Source of the DNA: Rotaria sp. Silwood1
Lineage: Eukaryota > Rotifera > Eurotatoria > Philodinida > Philodinidae
Length of the DNA stretch: 64,000 nt
Reading direction: 5' to 3'
Assembly: GCA_905250075.1 (NCBI GenBank)
Contig: CAJNOP010000025.1
Coordinates: 1,612,318 to 1,676,317 of the forward strand
Part shown: one piece after another, positions 47,076 through 59,600 of the stretch
Numbering within the stretch: the first letter of the stretch is position 1
Layout: every line of letters begins with the position of its first letter
Notes under the pieces: model-generated
What the model was told of the DNA's origin: nothing
What the model saw: the letters and a program-made list of their open reading frames with translations, nothing else
Databases searched by the model: none
Program-made: the position numbers and the translations under genes

Positions 47076-49336
47076 AATATCTATATAAATAGATAATAAA
47101 CATGGGTGTAGAATAATTAGTTATTTATAACAAAAAAAAAAGAAACATCTAAACATTCTTATTGTGTATTTTTGTACGACCAGGTTTTTGTGATCTTATC
47201 AATTAAAAATTAAAAGTCAGCAGTGATCTGTATTTTACATATATTTTCAATTGTCCAATAATAAATCGTTCTCTTAATATTTTATCAATATCTCTGTCAA
47301 CATTCATTACTTCGACAGTAATTTCCTTATCAAAAGATTTCTCGTAGCATTCTCTACGAAGACTTAGCGCTGAAGTGGCAGATCTGGTAATACTATTTAC
47401 TTTGAACAACTAGTTTTCTTTTCTCTCTAATTATATACGTGTTTAGTTATGCTCATCTTAATTTTCAGGTATACTTTTTATCACCATCTTTAGATAAAAC
47501 TGTTAGAAAAGCATAGTAATGCACACATGTCGAATTCTATTATAGAACAATGTGAAACCGGTGAAATTCCTATGCTCATTTCATACCAGATCATTATGTA
47601 GGTTTGGTATACAAGTCATTTGTTTTTACACTGACACCAATATTTGAACGAAAATAATTAGTATAGGATGTAAGTATAGAAGTTTTACAATGTGACGCCA
47701 ATTTTTTTAATCGAAACTTTCGAAATCTCTGCATAAATGGAAACTTGATTGCACATCAAGCATACTCAACAGCTAAAAGAATGGAACACGACCAAATAGT
47801 GTTATAAAATACATTGTGTACATGTCTTACAGTCTTTAGCTCAGCATATTTAATTGTTAGTTTTTTTTTATAGTGACATATTTTCACGGACTGGTAATGA
47901 TTTGAATAAGGAATCATTTGATACAAAACTCAAGTCGAAGTAATGGACATTGACAGAAATGTTGATTAAATACTAAGAGTTTCATTTATTCTTGGACACT
48001 CGTTATATTTTCTCCTCACTGATATTATAAATCTAATTATTCTTAATAAAGTTATCATTTCATCTTACAGGTGCATCTTTTCCTATGAATTCAATTTCAT
48101 AATTTTCAGCCATAAATAACAAGAGAATGTGGATGCATAAAAATGAAAGTCATTTTCAAAAGAAAGATGTGCAAAAATAATAGACGAAATACTTGGTCAA
48201 TTAATATTGGTCATAAAAAACAATGAAAAGTATGTTCATACATACAGAGTTTTATTATAATTGACATTTTTGAAGAAATTTATCTTTTAAAATTGCTTTC
48301 TATCAGATATTTATACATATAACTAGTCGAGAAATAAAAATATCAGAAAAATCAAGTACGAAAATGTATGTATTTCTCTTTTGTCTATGCTTTTCAGCAG
48401 TAATTTCATATAGATAGTGAAGTGTGGGAAAATTAAACTTCAATTTTGGGATCAGCATAAAACATATCAAAGTAAATCTTTTTAACAAACATATTTATCA
48501 GAGATAATTAGTAAAAAAACCGAAAGATAATGACGTTCATATTCTTCAATAAGTGCAAATGAAGGTGATGATTCAAACTGTTGTTGTTGTCAATTATGAA
48601 TAGCTATATTTTCCTATTTCTTTAGTAACTTCATTTTGAGTATTGACAAGATGATATAAATACGTTTCTTCACACATGAAACTAAACATGAACGAGTAAC
48701 ATCGGAATTTTTTCAGCTATCTTTTCTTTAAGAAAAATAAGATGGTTTTCAATGTTTGTCTTTTCGTTTGGCATTATATATTTATACAATGAGAGGATAA
48801 CACACACACATATTCAACGGTTCAACCACGTGTTATCGAAAATAACGGTTCAAAATTTGATTTAAATCGATACATAACATATAATCACCGAATAGTGTTT
48901 TGAAACTTCTATCAAATAAATACTTGATATGATCTGATTAAATATTGTGAGTGTGATAGAATAAATGTGAGACATGAGATCACTGTTTCGCAGACTAAGC
49001 GTTGATATTTTAATCGCTTGGCCTGTGAAGCTGTGCTCTCAAAGTCGAACTTAATCGGCGATATTTATCCACTCACATCTTTAAAATAATATTAAAATGA
49101 TAAAGTTTTGTTTTCATTTAAATAAACAATAAATTAATTCAAACTCAAATTATTTCATTTTATATCATCACAAAGAACTTCAAGATCACTTTTACATAAT
49201 AGAAACTAAATATTGATTTTTACAAAAACAAAATAATTTTTTTTTGAATAAATTCGATAGAAGAATAGTTGTATATTTTGTTTTAAATACTTTTCTAATC
49301 TTGTCACATTTACTGTTGTTGCATTTAATCATTTTG
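47076..49336. other. Intergenic, no gene seen
   Basis: AT-rich 3' flank of the P2X gene and further sequence without exon-like ORFs. Confidence 0.45.
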
Positions 49337-49434
49337 ATTGTTGAAGTAAATTATTATCTAGTTTTGCACGTAATCGTTCAATGATTCTTTTCATTACATT
49401 ACTAAATGATGATGATGGACTAGTACTTGTAGTC
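49337..49434 (-). CDS. Putative lone terminal exon
   Basis: On the minus strand, after an AATAG acceptor, the sequence reads TTSTSPSSSFSNVMKRII, then ERLRAKLDNNLLQQSK, then a stop. Its AT-ending codon use and Ser-rich plus basic-helix character look like a real C-terminal exon. I could not find its upstream exons with confidence in 49435-51800. It may be the last exon of a longer gene or a relic. Confidence 0.3.
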
Positions 49435-50780
49435 TATTTAAAAAAAAAACTCTCTTTTGGATGAAAACAATAGAAAAAGAAGTTTAAAAATTATTTAACC
49501 CTTTCGAGGCGGGAGACGCAGATAGACGTTCTCCATTGAGAACCAGTTCAGATTTAGTGATGCGAACTACTTAATTATGATTTGGTACTAGCGATATATA
49601 TGTTTGTCATACCAGCCTTTGAAAGATCAATAGCACTGACTAGAGATAAAAATTAGTTTACTTTGACTAATCCTGTGTTTGATATCTTCTTTTCGAAAAG
49701 AAAATATCGACAAACTGTTCATAAGCCGAATTTCGTTATATTGTCTAATGCTGTTTACTTCGATAGAATAAAAATATTCCAAAAAAAATCCACGAAAAGA
49801 ATAAGTGAGTGTGCGTGTGCGAGTAAAGAGAAGACTAGAACTAATACATATAACCCTCGCTCACATCTAGTACACCAACAACTGTTAGTTGAAATAGCAC
49901 TTATGAGAAAACTGATACATTCAAAAAAAAAATTAGAACCAAAGAAAAGCAGTTTTCAAATAGCAACACTTACTGTACATGTATTCGAATTTTTCTTTCT
50001 TAAATAAAGATAGAAATAGTTTATAATAATTGGTTCTATTCAGTTGATTTGTGAATCATCTAATTCATCATACAAGTATTCTTTATTGAAATCACAATGA
50101 GAATTAATTGTTTAAAGTAGACTAAATCCACGATTTTTGTTTTTGCTTTATATACATTTACAATGAACTAAGTTTTGAATATGACAGATTATCTTTGTAA
50201 GTAAAACAGAACAATTATTGGAATAAGGGAGTTCCTTGAGGATGTGTTAATGTAACGATCAGTAAGAAATGATTCGAATAATTACTACTATAAGATTCAT
50301 ACTATTCTTCTATATAATTCTATTCGTTTTTCTACTACTATATATTTTCTTCTAATCAATTGAATTCGTTATGAATTTTTCTATATCAAATTACTCTGAA
50401 CAATGGTTATAGTTTCTATATGTATAAGAATAAAAATTAATTTATATGAATTTTCCCATATTTTGAGTAAATACATGTACATAATGATTTATTTTCTCCT
50501 CTTTTTGTCAAATGAAGTTTCATGAACATCTTGGTCTGATTATAATAATTATAGTTTGATATAATCAATGAATATCGGAAAATATGAATATTGGTTTCGT
50601 TCGTGTATTAACAAGAAACTCATTCTACTAGATAAATCTGTTTTAAACAATTTTACTAAATTGAGGTAGCTGTACGGAATTCTTTTATGTCTTTCTCTCT
50701 AGAGCACGCTTTCAATTGAACCAATCTTTAGGCGAGGGTACATTTTAACAAACGTATCTATTTAAATGAATATCTCAATA
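49435..50780. other. No gene seen; possible transposon end
   Basis: AT-rich. TTAACCCTTTCGAGGCGGG at 49496-49514 looks like a piggyBac-type end (TTAA target, CCCTTT start), but no matching opposite end was found. The open stretch 49663-50007 is not recognised. Confidence 0.35.
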
Positions 50781-50842
50781 AGAGTGTAGGTGTTGATGTC
50801 GATAAAAAAGATATTGATATCCATACCTATACCCACACGCTC
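50781..50842. repeat. Telomere-like imperfect palindrome
   Basis: The G-rich left arm GAGTGTAGGTGTTGATG faces the C-rich right arm CATACCTATACCCACACGCTC across an AT core. Another example of G-rich and C-rich telomere-like patches in inverted pairs. Confidence 0.5.
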
Positions 50843-51290
50843 ATAGTGGTAATAATAAATTAGATGACGATGATGGTAGCCATGCATCTGAATCAAGTGC
50901 AACAACAAATGAAGGTATATAACAAAATATAAATAATAATAATGCATCAACACCAATAGAACTATTACCAGCAAAACTACCATTATCATCACTATCAAAT
51001 GATTCAAAATCAACAAGAAAATTAAATATTGATGGCGCAAGTAATTTAATTTTATATGAATAACGTTTATATGATTTAAAACATTTAATTGTTGGAAAAA
51101 TTTTTGAACAATATTCGTAAATATCTATTAAATAATTCAACATTAGATGGTTTACATTCTATTGCCTATTTATCGCTATTATTAACATTAACTATTGAAT
51201 ATGCATAAAAATTTAGTGATAACAATGAACCATTTGTTCATTATATATCACAAAGTTTATTAAGACAAATAGCTTCTTAAGATTATTTAC
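50843..51290 (+). pseudogene. Decayed protein-coding exon(s), family unknown
   Basis: The plus strand reads NNKLDDDDGSHASESSATTN, NNNNASTPIELLPAKLP and KLNIDGASNLILYE, a TAA, then RLYDLKHLIVGKIFEQYS. After a frame change it reads NSTLDGLHSIAYLSLL, LTLTIEYA, a TAA, then KFSDNNEPFVHYISQSLL. The residues are those of a real folded helical protein with an acidic/Asn-rich linker, but it is broken by several TAA stops and at least one frame change. At least three of the TAAs sit where CAA (Gln) would fit. I do not recognise the family. No parent copy is in this window. Confidence 0.5.
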
Positions 51291-51811
51291 TGTTTATGTT
51301 TCATTTATGCTTGAAAGACTGGCGCAGCTTATATTTGAACATTTACTAATTGTGAACGACTAGAACACTTTCATAGAACACATGTAAATCTAGGCATTCT
51401 ATGAACAGCTCTTTCATATGATTTTGTCAGGCAGTACTAAATAATTTTGTGTAAATGAAATATGTTGTACAGGTCTTCATAAGTGTAGGAAACAGTTAAA
51501 ATAAGCAGTACTAACGTGTTTCGATAAAACGGAAGTATTCTTTGACAAATTGGTGATGACAGAAATGATGTAATTTAAATTGAGGAAGGACACGAGTCAC
51601 ATTGCATTGTGACTCAATTTCATGTGATTCGATTCTGTTCGCCACGAATACTGTAATTGTGCAAGATACTTGAAGACTAACGTCATTCTTAGCAGCAGCA
51701 ACAGGACGCGAAAGAAATGGTATAAATATTATGTTTTTGTCTACTGTCGTTTTTATAGTTGAAAAAGAGCAAACCTAAATAAGTTACACAGATTTATTCT
51801 CGTCATCAAAC
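51291..51811. other. Spacer and promoter of the HAD gene
   Basis: AT-rich spacer with no ORF. TATAAATAT near 51720-51728, about 90 bp before the HAD start codon, is a possible TATA element. Confidence 0.35.
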
Positions 51812-52606
51812 ATGAAAGAAATTATAGCGTTGGATTGTGATGGTGTCTTATTAGATTCCCGTTCTGCATTTGCTCAAATCTATACCAAAACATTCGGACA
51901 AGAACTGACAATTGTCTCGCCCAAATCCTATAATGTAAGTTTTGTATCCACTTGTGTCTTTTGAAATGCATATGACAATCGTACTTCAGTAGAAACCAAC
52001 GCTCATAGTCGAGTGAGCTCTAGCTTGCGAAGAAAAATGATAAGACAAATATCGAGATTGACGAGTAACTATATTTGTTTACTTTAGGCCAAAAAATTGT
52101 ACGGTGTCGAATTCACAACCGAAGAACATGCTCAATTCAAAGCCACCTACGAAGCCGAAGGATGGCGAACAATGCCACCACTCGATGGTGCCTTGGAAGC
52201 CTGTCTTATGTTGCACAATGCCGGCTACGAATTAGTATGCGTCACTTCAATGCCTGGTCGATTTGTCAATGATCGTCTAGAGAATTTTCGTTCCCATGGA
52301 TTTCCTATCGACAAGGTGATCAGCACAGGATATGATCCAATCGATCCAACCAACAATCCGAAGAAACAAACGATTGAAGAATTGCGTCCGATAGTGTTTG
52401 TCGACGATTTGCGACGGAATTTGAAAGATATCGGAGGTGAACACACGAAGCTCGTGTTCATTGACCATGAATGTCACGACGAACCCTATCACAATAATGA
52501 TGTTCATTATGATGCCAAGTATCCAAGTTTGTTAGACTTTACCATCGATTTTCTAGCTGAAGACAATAATATTGATTGGATTCAGAGACTAGCTATTAGT
52601 GTCTAA
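51812..52606 (+). CDS. HAD-superfamily hydrolase, bacterial-like
   Basis: Two exons (51812-51934, 52088-52606), 213 residues, with a 153-bp phase-0 intron. HAD motifs: motif I LDCDGVLLDS (nucleophile D8 and D10), motif II CVTSMPGR, the Lys of motif III in NPKKQTIEEL, and motif IV VFVDDLRRN. The fold and length suit a small soluble phosphatase; the substrate cannot be inferred. Third codon positions are much richer in C and G (GCC, CTC, CGG, GGC) than in the neighbouring AT-ending genes. The protein looks like bacterial HAD hydrolases rather than any animal family I know, so horizontal acquisition followed by intron gain is likely. AATAAA lies at about 52626. Confidence 0.85.
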
Positions 52607-55600
52607 TAAGCATTGTCACAATCAAAATAAAAGTTGCAAATATTATTGAATCGAAAATGAGCCACAATTTGTTGAATTATCTCGATTGTTCAGCTTCAAA
52701 TATATTAGTGAAATCCATATCTTTGAAAGACTTAGAGTGTGGGGAAGTAGATGTGGGGATGCGCCCGGAGTGTAACAGTAGATCTGACTGTGGTTCTTTT
52801 CTCTTGAGTCACACTCTCAATTAAATAGAATTATGTATAATTGAGATGAATCGCCTAAGTTTAGCTGCTCATGCTGAATCTGACAGAACAAGTTTTGAAA
52901 TTTGAATGAAATAAAAACATTGAAAAATTTGTTTGTTATCAGCAGTTGACCAGCTTGTTCAAAAAAAACGGCTTATTTTATAAAAACTGAAAATATTTTC
53001 CTAAAAGCTTATTCCAAAAGAAGTTAAAAAACCATATAAGTATTTTTAGCCAGCTTGCCACACTTTTTCTAATCATATATAAAGAAGAGATACATAATTC
53101 TACTTGGATTTTCTATTTTCGACACCTTAGAAACCACTATACTAATACATTAATAAAATAATAATGCAAAAGGTGAACGATTGAAAAAATCGGATTGTTG
53201 CAATGATGACAACGCCAGAAAACAACAATATGCTATAATGTTATGGAAAAGAAAAAAATATTGGAATTCTCTATTTCAGCGAACGTTAACAGCTATGAGA
53301 AATACTTGTGACTTTCCTCTTACAAAGAAAAGTCTTCCGGTGATATTTCTTCTATGCAATTAAATCAATTGAATAGCTTCGATAAATAAAGAACTTATAG
53401 GAATTTAGTTTCACAAAATACTTTCCAAAACGATGTGTAGACTTGTACAACGAAACCCAACCGCCCGATGGCCATGATGGAAAGTCCGTAAAACGAGTAC
53501 TGATGCATTGTAAAAATTCATAATTGATATTAAGAAAGATGGTCAACAGTGATTAACAGATATGGCCATGTGAAAACAATTAGTCTACAGATGCACAAAT
53601 GAAGAGAAATGAGAGACGAGCGATGCCCATTGAGTAGTAACATCCTACTTTGCGTTTGATCTCACTCATTCTTTTTCGAGCCACTCTAGAAAAGTACACT
53701 TTTCTTACAAGCCCGGCCATTTCATAAATTGACATTTTCATGTTGGACACCTAATTATTTATCTCTTGAAAGGAAACTTATTGAAATTTCAAGAGTATAT
53801 AAGATTCTGAATGAATTTACCGACTTTTTATACTTTCAATGTCTAACACTTTGGATATTCTGAAAGAATTCCATAAGGTCAGCATCTTTTTGTAACAAAA
53901 CTCGTCCTTTAAATAATAATGAACATTCTTATGTGAAACTCGCCTCGAACTTATATTTGACTCTTAGCACATTGAAGACGACTTGGTTTTATCAGCGAAT
54001 GCGATCAACAAATTCATTGTTGTGTGCATCCATCTTTCAACAAGGTAATACGAATGTTACACTTTGAACAGATGCTTCTGATTGGTTTTTGATTATTATG
54101 AGTTCTAACAAAGCTCTGTTTGAAAGAAAATATCTCGGAGTGCATCTGTCTAAGATACAGTATGATGAATATTTCTTTGATGCATTGAATTACCATTCAC
54201 ATTTAATTATCTCTTTCACTCACGTATGGCACAATAGGAATGGAATAAAAGAAATGAGGATCCATTTTTTCTTATTTTGCATGTCTTTTGTCATTTCTAT
54301 GACTCTTTTCTCTTAAAGAGTTTCGACTCATTTTGACTCTGGTAAGTTGCTTTTATTTGCATTACTTTTCAAATCAATTATACTGCGATTTATACACCGC
54401 TTGAAGAAACTGATGCGGAGATCAGCGAGGGTCTGAGTGCGTCTCCATTAAGGTCCTATGGATACTCGCATCCATACTTTGAATAGCTTGGACGAATGAT
54501 ATAACAAAGGGAGATATAAATTTTTGTATCAATTAGATTCTAGTTGCTTCTTTTGAGTATCATGAAATTTTTCATTATTTTATACACTTTTCTCACTCAA
54601 TTCTTTAATTTACAATATGACATTTTCAAATTTACAGAAACTGTCAGCAAGGAAAAACTAGACAACCATTTCAATACAATAATATATGTAGATATATATA
54701 TAATTCGACTGTTCGTTTATATGTACAAACATTTTGAGCTATCAACTAGTCAGTTATTGTAGCTGATGTTAATTTTGAATATTTGTGACCGTTGGAGCTG
54801 CTACTTGTCGAAGAGGTATATTAAATATTTCGAAAATTAATTGACATATATTTGCGACAAAATTTGAATGGGTTTCCCAAATGTTCGGGCACTAGAAATG
54901 AGACAGATATTTGCTTTTTAACTTGGAAAGGTTGTTGGACACACGCCTTTTGAGAACTTGCAAGTGAGGTACAATACTTTAAGGTACAATTTTCGTTATA
55001 TTCATTTCTCCTAGTATGGGATGGAAATTTGTGTTTGTACGATGGTAATGTAAACAGCTAACATATTTAATTCAATATTTTGCTTTCAGCATATCCAATT
55101 CAACTGCTTCGTATTTTTATTTCGCCGAGATATACGATGATCAAGTGTATGAATAAAACTGTTTCGCGATATTACCCGAATCAATAATTTTATTTGTTTT
55201 GACGATTCAAATTATTGAAACGGCTTTTCTCTTGAAGTTCAACGAATGGATGCTTAGAACTACATATAGATACTTAGCATTATGATGAAAACGTTAGTAA
55301 AATTACTTTATCAAATTTAAGCCTATTTCTCTGAAACCAATGATTCATGTATTTAGTAACGCTTCTTTTAAGATTTAATTCAACAGTTAAATTATATTGA
55401 TGCGCAGACACTGGATATATTCCATAAGTTTCATGTACATTATGTATTCAGTGTCTAAAGACGAATTTTCTAAACAAAGGATATTCAGGACAAGAAAACA
55501 TATAATCATTCTAATGAATTGCTAGTAGGGTCATCGTTTTTGCTCGATAAGGTTCAGTGATTTCATTTGATGTCATATACTTACATTTTATTATTATCAT

Positions 55601-56610
55601 TTCAATTCATATGCAATGGAAATTAAAGCTAATGAAACAGATTTAATAAGTCTTTACTTCAATTATAAGCGCACGTAAAATTATTTATTGTTTTGACGAT
55701 GTGAGTACCGATGAAATTTGGAACATTTAATTTAGTTTCGAATTCGAGTTAGGCAAATACTTATATTTCCATTGCCTTCATCTCTAAATGTGAAGATGTT
55801 GATAGCACAGAATTCATCAGCTAACTTTTTGAATTGTACATTATAAGAGAATATCTATGACGCTTCTAAGATAGTTATTAATAGATAATAACTCTTGAAA
55901 GCTTGTAAATATTGATACAGATAACCGTTAATAATTACTAATATAATCTTTAATTTCCTTTTTACAACACCAAAATAGTAATCGTAAACACTTGTTACGC
56001 TCGTATATTTTTACATTATTGTTTAGTAAAAAAACAATCATTATTTATTAATTTTGCGATATCTTTCCTAACTTATTTTGTTCCTCAAAAACGGCTGCAA
56101 TGGATAATTTTCCATTATCTTGGTACATTATAAATACTCTAGGTATATTTAACGCATAAAAATTTCCCATATATTTTGTGCTATATTGGAGAAGTTCTGT
56201 GGAATTCATAATTCAAATCAATCGATGCAATATGTGTTTCGTAGACAAATGAGATTATATAAATCTCTGTCGAAATCCAATACACTTATTTCATTATCGT
56301 TAAACTACGATATTACAATATCCTTATATTTTATATTGTTAATATGCAACAGAGATTATGCGACATAAATCTTCATGAATTAAACTATAGATGTCACTGC
56401 TGTTGATGATGTCAATTATGTGGAGGATCGTGTCAATGCTAGGTAACTACTAGTTCAATGATGCTTATGGTGGATATATTGAACAAAGATTCAATTTAAT
56501 CTAAATCTTATCTTAACCTTAAACTATAGATTACATTTTTTTTTGCAGAAAAAGAACATCTTGTATGTAGTACAGACAACGGCATGTGAATTTATTTTGA
56601 AGTGTAAAAA
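52607..56610. other. Intergenic, no gene seen
   Basis: Four kilobases without a supported gene; the open stretches at 53181, 54089, 54544 and 56186 are short and AT-rich. A G-rich patch at about 52736-52772 (GTGTGGGGAAG, GATGTGGGGATG) resembles telomere-like repeat. Confidence 0.45.
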
Positions 56611-59600
56611 ATGTCTAGTGTATCAGCTGGAAAGCGTCCAACAACGCCGAAAAGTATGTCGAGATACATTTCATTTACTTATAACGGTCTCACCAGAAAT
56701 GTTCAGAATTTAAAAGATTTTTCAAGCGTTTACTAATTGTTAGAAACATACTTTTTTTTGAAGACTTTATTAAATTTTTACGAATATATAGAGAATTTAT
56801 TATGATTTTTTTTAAATAAATATTGAATATCTTCGTACATTTGAAAATGTCAAATTCAATTGGACTTCAATTTATATGTTTATCATTTTCTTTTGCTTTT
56901 TTCGTAGAACAACGAGTACGATCACAATCGCAACAAAAAAGCCGTAGTCAAGAAGATGTTTGTGTTCGAACAAGTTTACCACCGTTAGTCGAAGGTCCTG
57001 TGTATGCAGTCCTTATTTGTCATATACCTAAATTACGTTGGAATGCAAAACATCAATCTCTATGTCGATCTGTTAATATTAAAGTTTCATGGTGGGGTGA
57101 AGATGATACATCGGCATTATTCAAGTAAATAAAACTAAACGAAAAAAAAACAAATATTATCTTTTTTTTTCGTTTTATAGACCACAAGTATCCGGTACTT
57201 CACCTTCACCCTCACAACAACCAAGTACAACGGCAAAATATTATATTCGAAGTGAACTTAAACAATTCTCTCGATATTTAACAGGTTTGCAATTGTCTAG
57301 AAAAAAGAGAACAATATTCTCGTTAAGAATAGTTATTTTTGTCTATATAGATGCTGCCGAACTTGTACTTAAAGTGCTTGATTCGGAAACAAATCGTCTT
57401 ATTGGTATTGCTAAAGTACAAAATTTATCGTTACTTTCAATTAACAGTCCAATCAAAGGTTATCAATCTATATTTACAAATAAAGGCGAGAAATTAGGTG
57501 AAGTCTTCGTTTTACTTCGTCTAATTTTACCTGGAAGTAAATGAAATAAGAGATTTATTTTTCATATATAAATACTTTTCATTTCAGCTCATGATAGTAA
57601 TGAAAATTTGACTGTAATAAGTGTTACATCAGATATAAGTAATCCATCATCACGACGTAATTCAATTGGAACTCATGATTCTAATCAAGTAACTTTCAAT
57701 AAGAAATATTTTATTGTCGAAAGAAATTTTTTGTTTTATAGAATGATCAATTTGAAAATGGTTTACGAACGTATAAACTTGATCGAGCTTATAATGGAGA
57801 ACATGTAAATTCGGTTCATTCAAGTGATAGTACAGTACAACAACAACGTTTTGATTCAACAGTTCCTTTTAAAACATATACGACTGATTCTAAAAATTCT
57901 CAACTAAAAGAACAACCAACTGGTACTGTTGTTGAAGCATTAATTGAACGTGCTAATCGTCTTCGAGAGGATATGATTAAATCATCATTACAAAAACCTA
58001 CAACAATAGACAATGAAAGTCATCCAATTAATTCAGCATTATTGGTTACTAATAATAATAATGCTCATATCCTTAATACTCAACATGAAAATCAATCTAT
58101 TGATATGCTTGGTGATGATATTGATCCTTTACTTGATAATGAAAATATTTGTGATATGCTTGGTATAAAAACAACTGGAGATCTTAATAATTCGAATGAT
58201 TCAATATTAACTGATCTTGATGGACTTGAAAATGAACAAAGTTTATTAGAGGATCTTCTCTATGGTGACGAAGGAAAACGTAATAACACTAATAACAATG
58301 ATAATAACAATCAAAAAACAATAACATATTCAACACATAAACGTCATCCACGTGGAGAACCGCCAACAGGTCGTTCACCTAGTCCAAATATGACACGTGT
58401 TGGTGGATTATCAAATCGTTCTCGTTCAACAAGAAGTCGAAGTTTAGCACAAAGTAGTGATAGTGATACAGCATCACGTGTTTCATTCGATATGCCAAGT
58501 TCTGATTTAGATGATAGTGGAAATGGTAAAATAGTGAATTTTTATATTTTTATGTGAAACACGATTTAAAAATAGTATCGAAGTTTAGGCTTAAAAATTT
58601 GAATTCAATCCATAGACTAAAACAGTCTTCCTGTCATTTTACTAACAGTAGTTACATCGTGTTTCACATATTTATTTTACAGAAAGTGTACTAATAGCTT
58701 TTTCTATTTTAGAAAGTCATGATGATGATAATCTTAGTGCAGAACGTATTCAATTATTAAGCTATGTACGTACAGCTCGTGTTCGTATTGATCAATTACG
58801 TTTGAATATGCTTAATAATGATCGAGAATCTCCATTACATTCTTCATTCGGTCGAACAAATAAAAGTAAACGTGCAACGTAAGAAAAAATTTCTAAATAA
58901 AAATTTAAAAAAAAAGCACTCAATTAAAAAAATTTAATTTTCTTTCTTTTCTTATTGTTTTTGCAAATAGAACGTATTTTATTGAATATCAATTTCCTGT
59001 TATTGCAAATAGTCGTGATGGTCAGAAAAATGAAGCAACACAAGTTATGAAAATTGCATCGAAACGTTTTGAAACAAATAATGATATTATATTTTCACAT
59101 TTATCAACATATCCATGTTTATTAAATGAGACAATTTTAAAAAATTGGTGGCGTTCATTATTAATCTTTAAAATTTATAGTCGCATATCAGGTACAACAA
59201 GTCCAGAACAAATTGGTTTTGCTGTTCTACCACTTCGTAATATATTAAAAGCAGATAGTTTACATTTAGAACAAAATCTAAATGTTATTGATCGTACACA
59301 AATGAATCAACAAAAAATTCCAAGTAAAATAGCAAAAAAATTTTCTATAGGACATTTACATATTATGCTTGAACTTGATTCTGATGCAACAAATTTTAAA
59401 CTTGAATTGGATCGTATTCGTCTTATTGAACAAAATAAACCAAAAAAACAACGTATTGGAAAAACTAAAAAAATTAAAAAAAAATCAAAACAAATTATTA
59501 TTAATCCAAATAATGATTTACAATTACCAAAAGCATTTTCAAGTGAAGGATTTATGGCAAATGAATTAACATCAGATGTCAATGATGGCTTTGTTGTGCA

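Noticed and set aside
49496-49514. piggyBac-like end TTAACCCTTTCGAGGCGGG
   Set aside because: Only one end was found; no inverted partner next to a TTAA in the surrounding DNA, so no element is called.
50762-51143. Minus-strand frames of about 100 codons
   Set aside because: They are antisense to the plus-strand decayed exon, whose composition is clearly protein-like.
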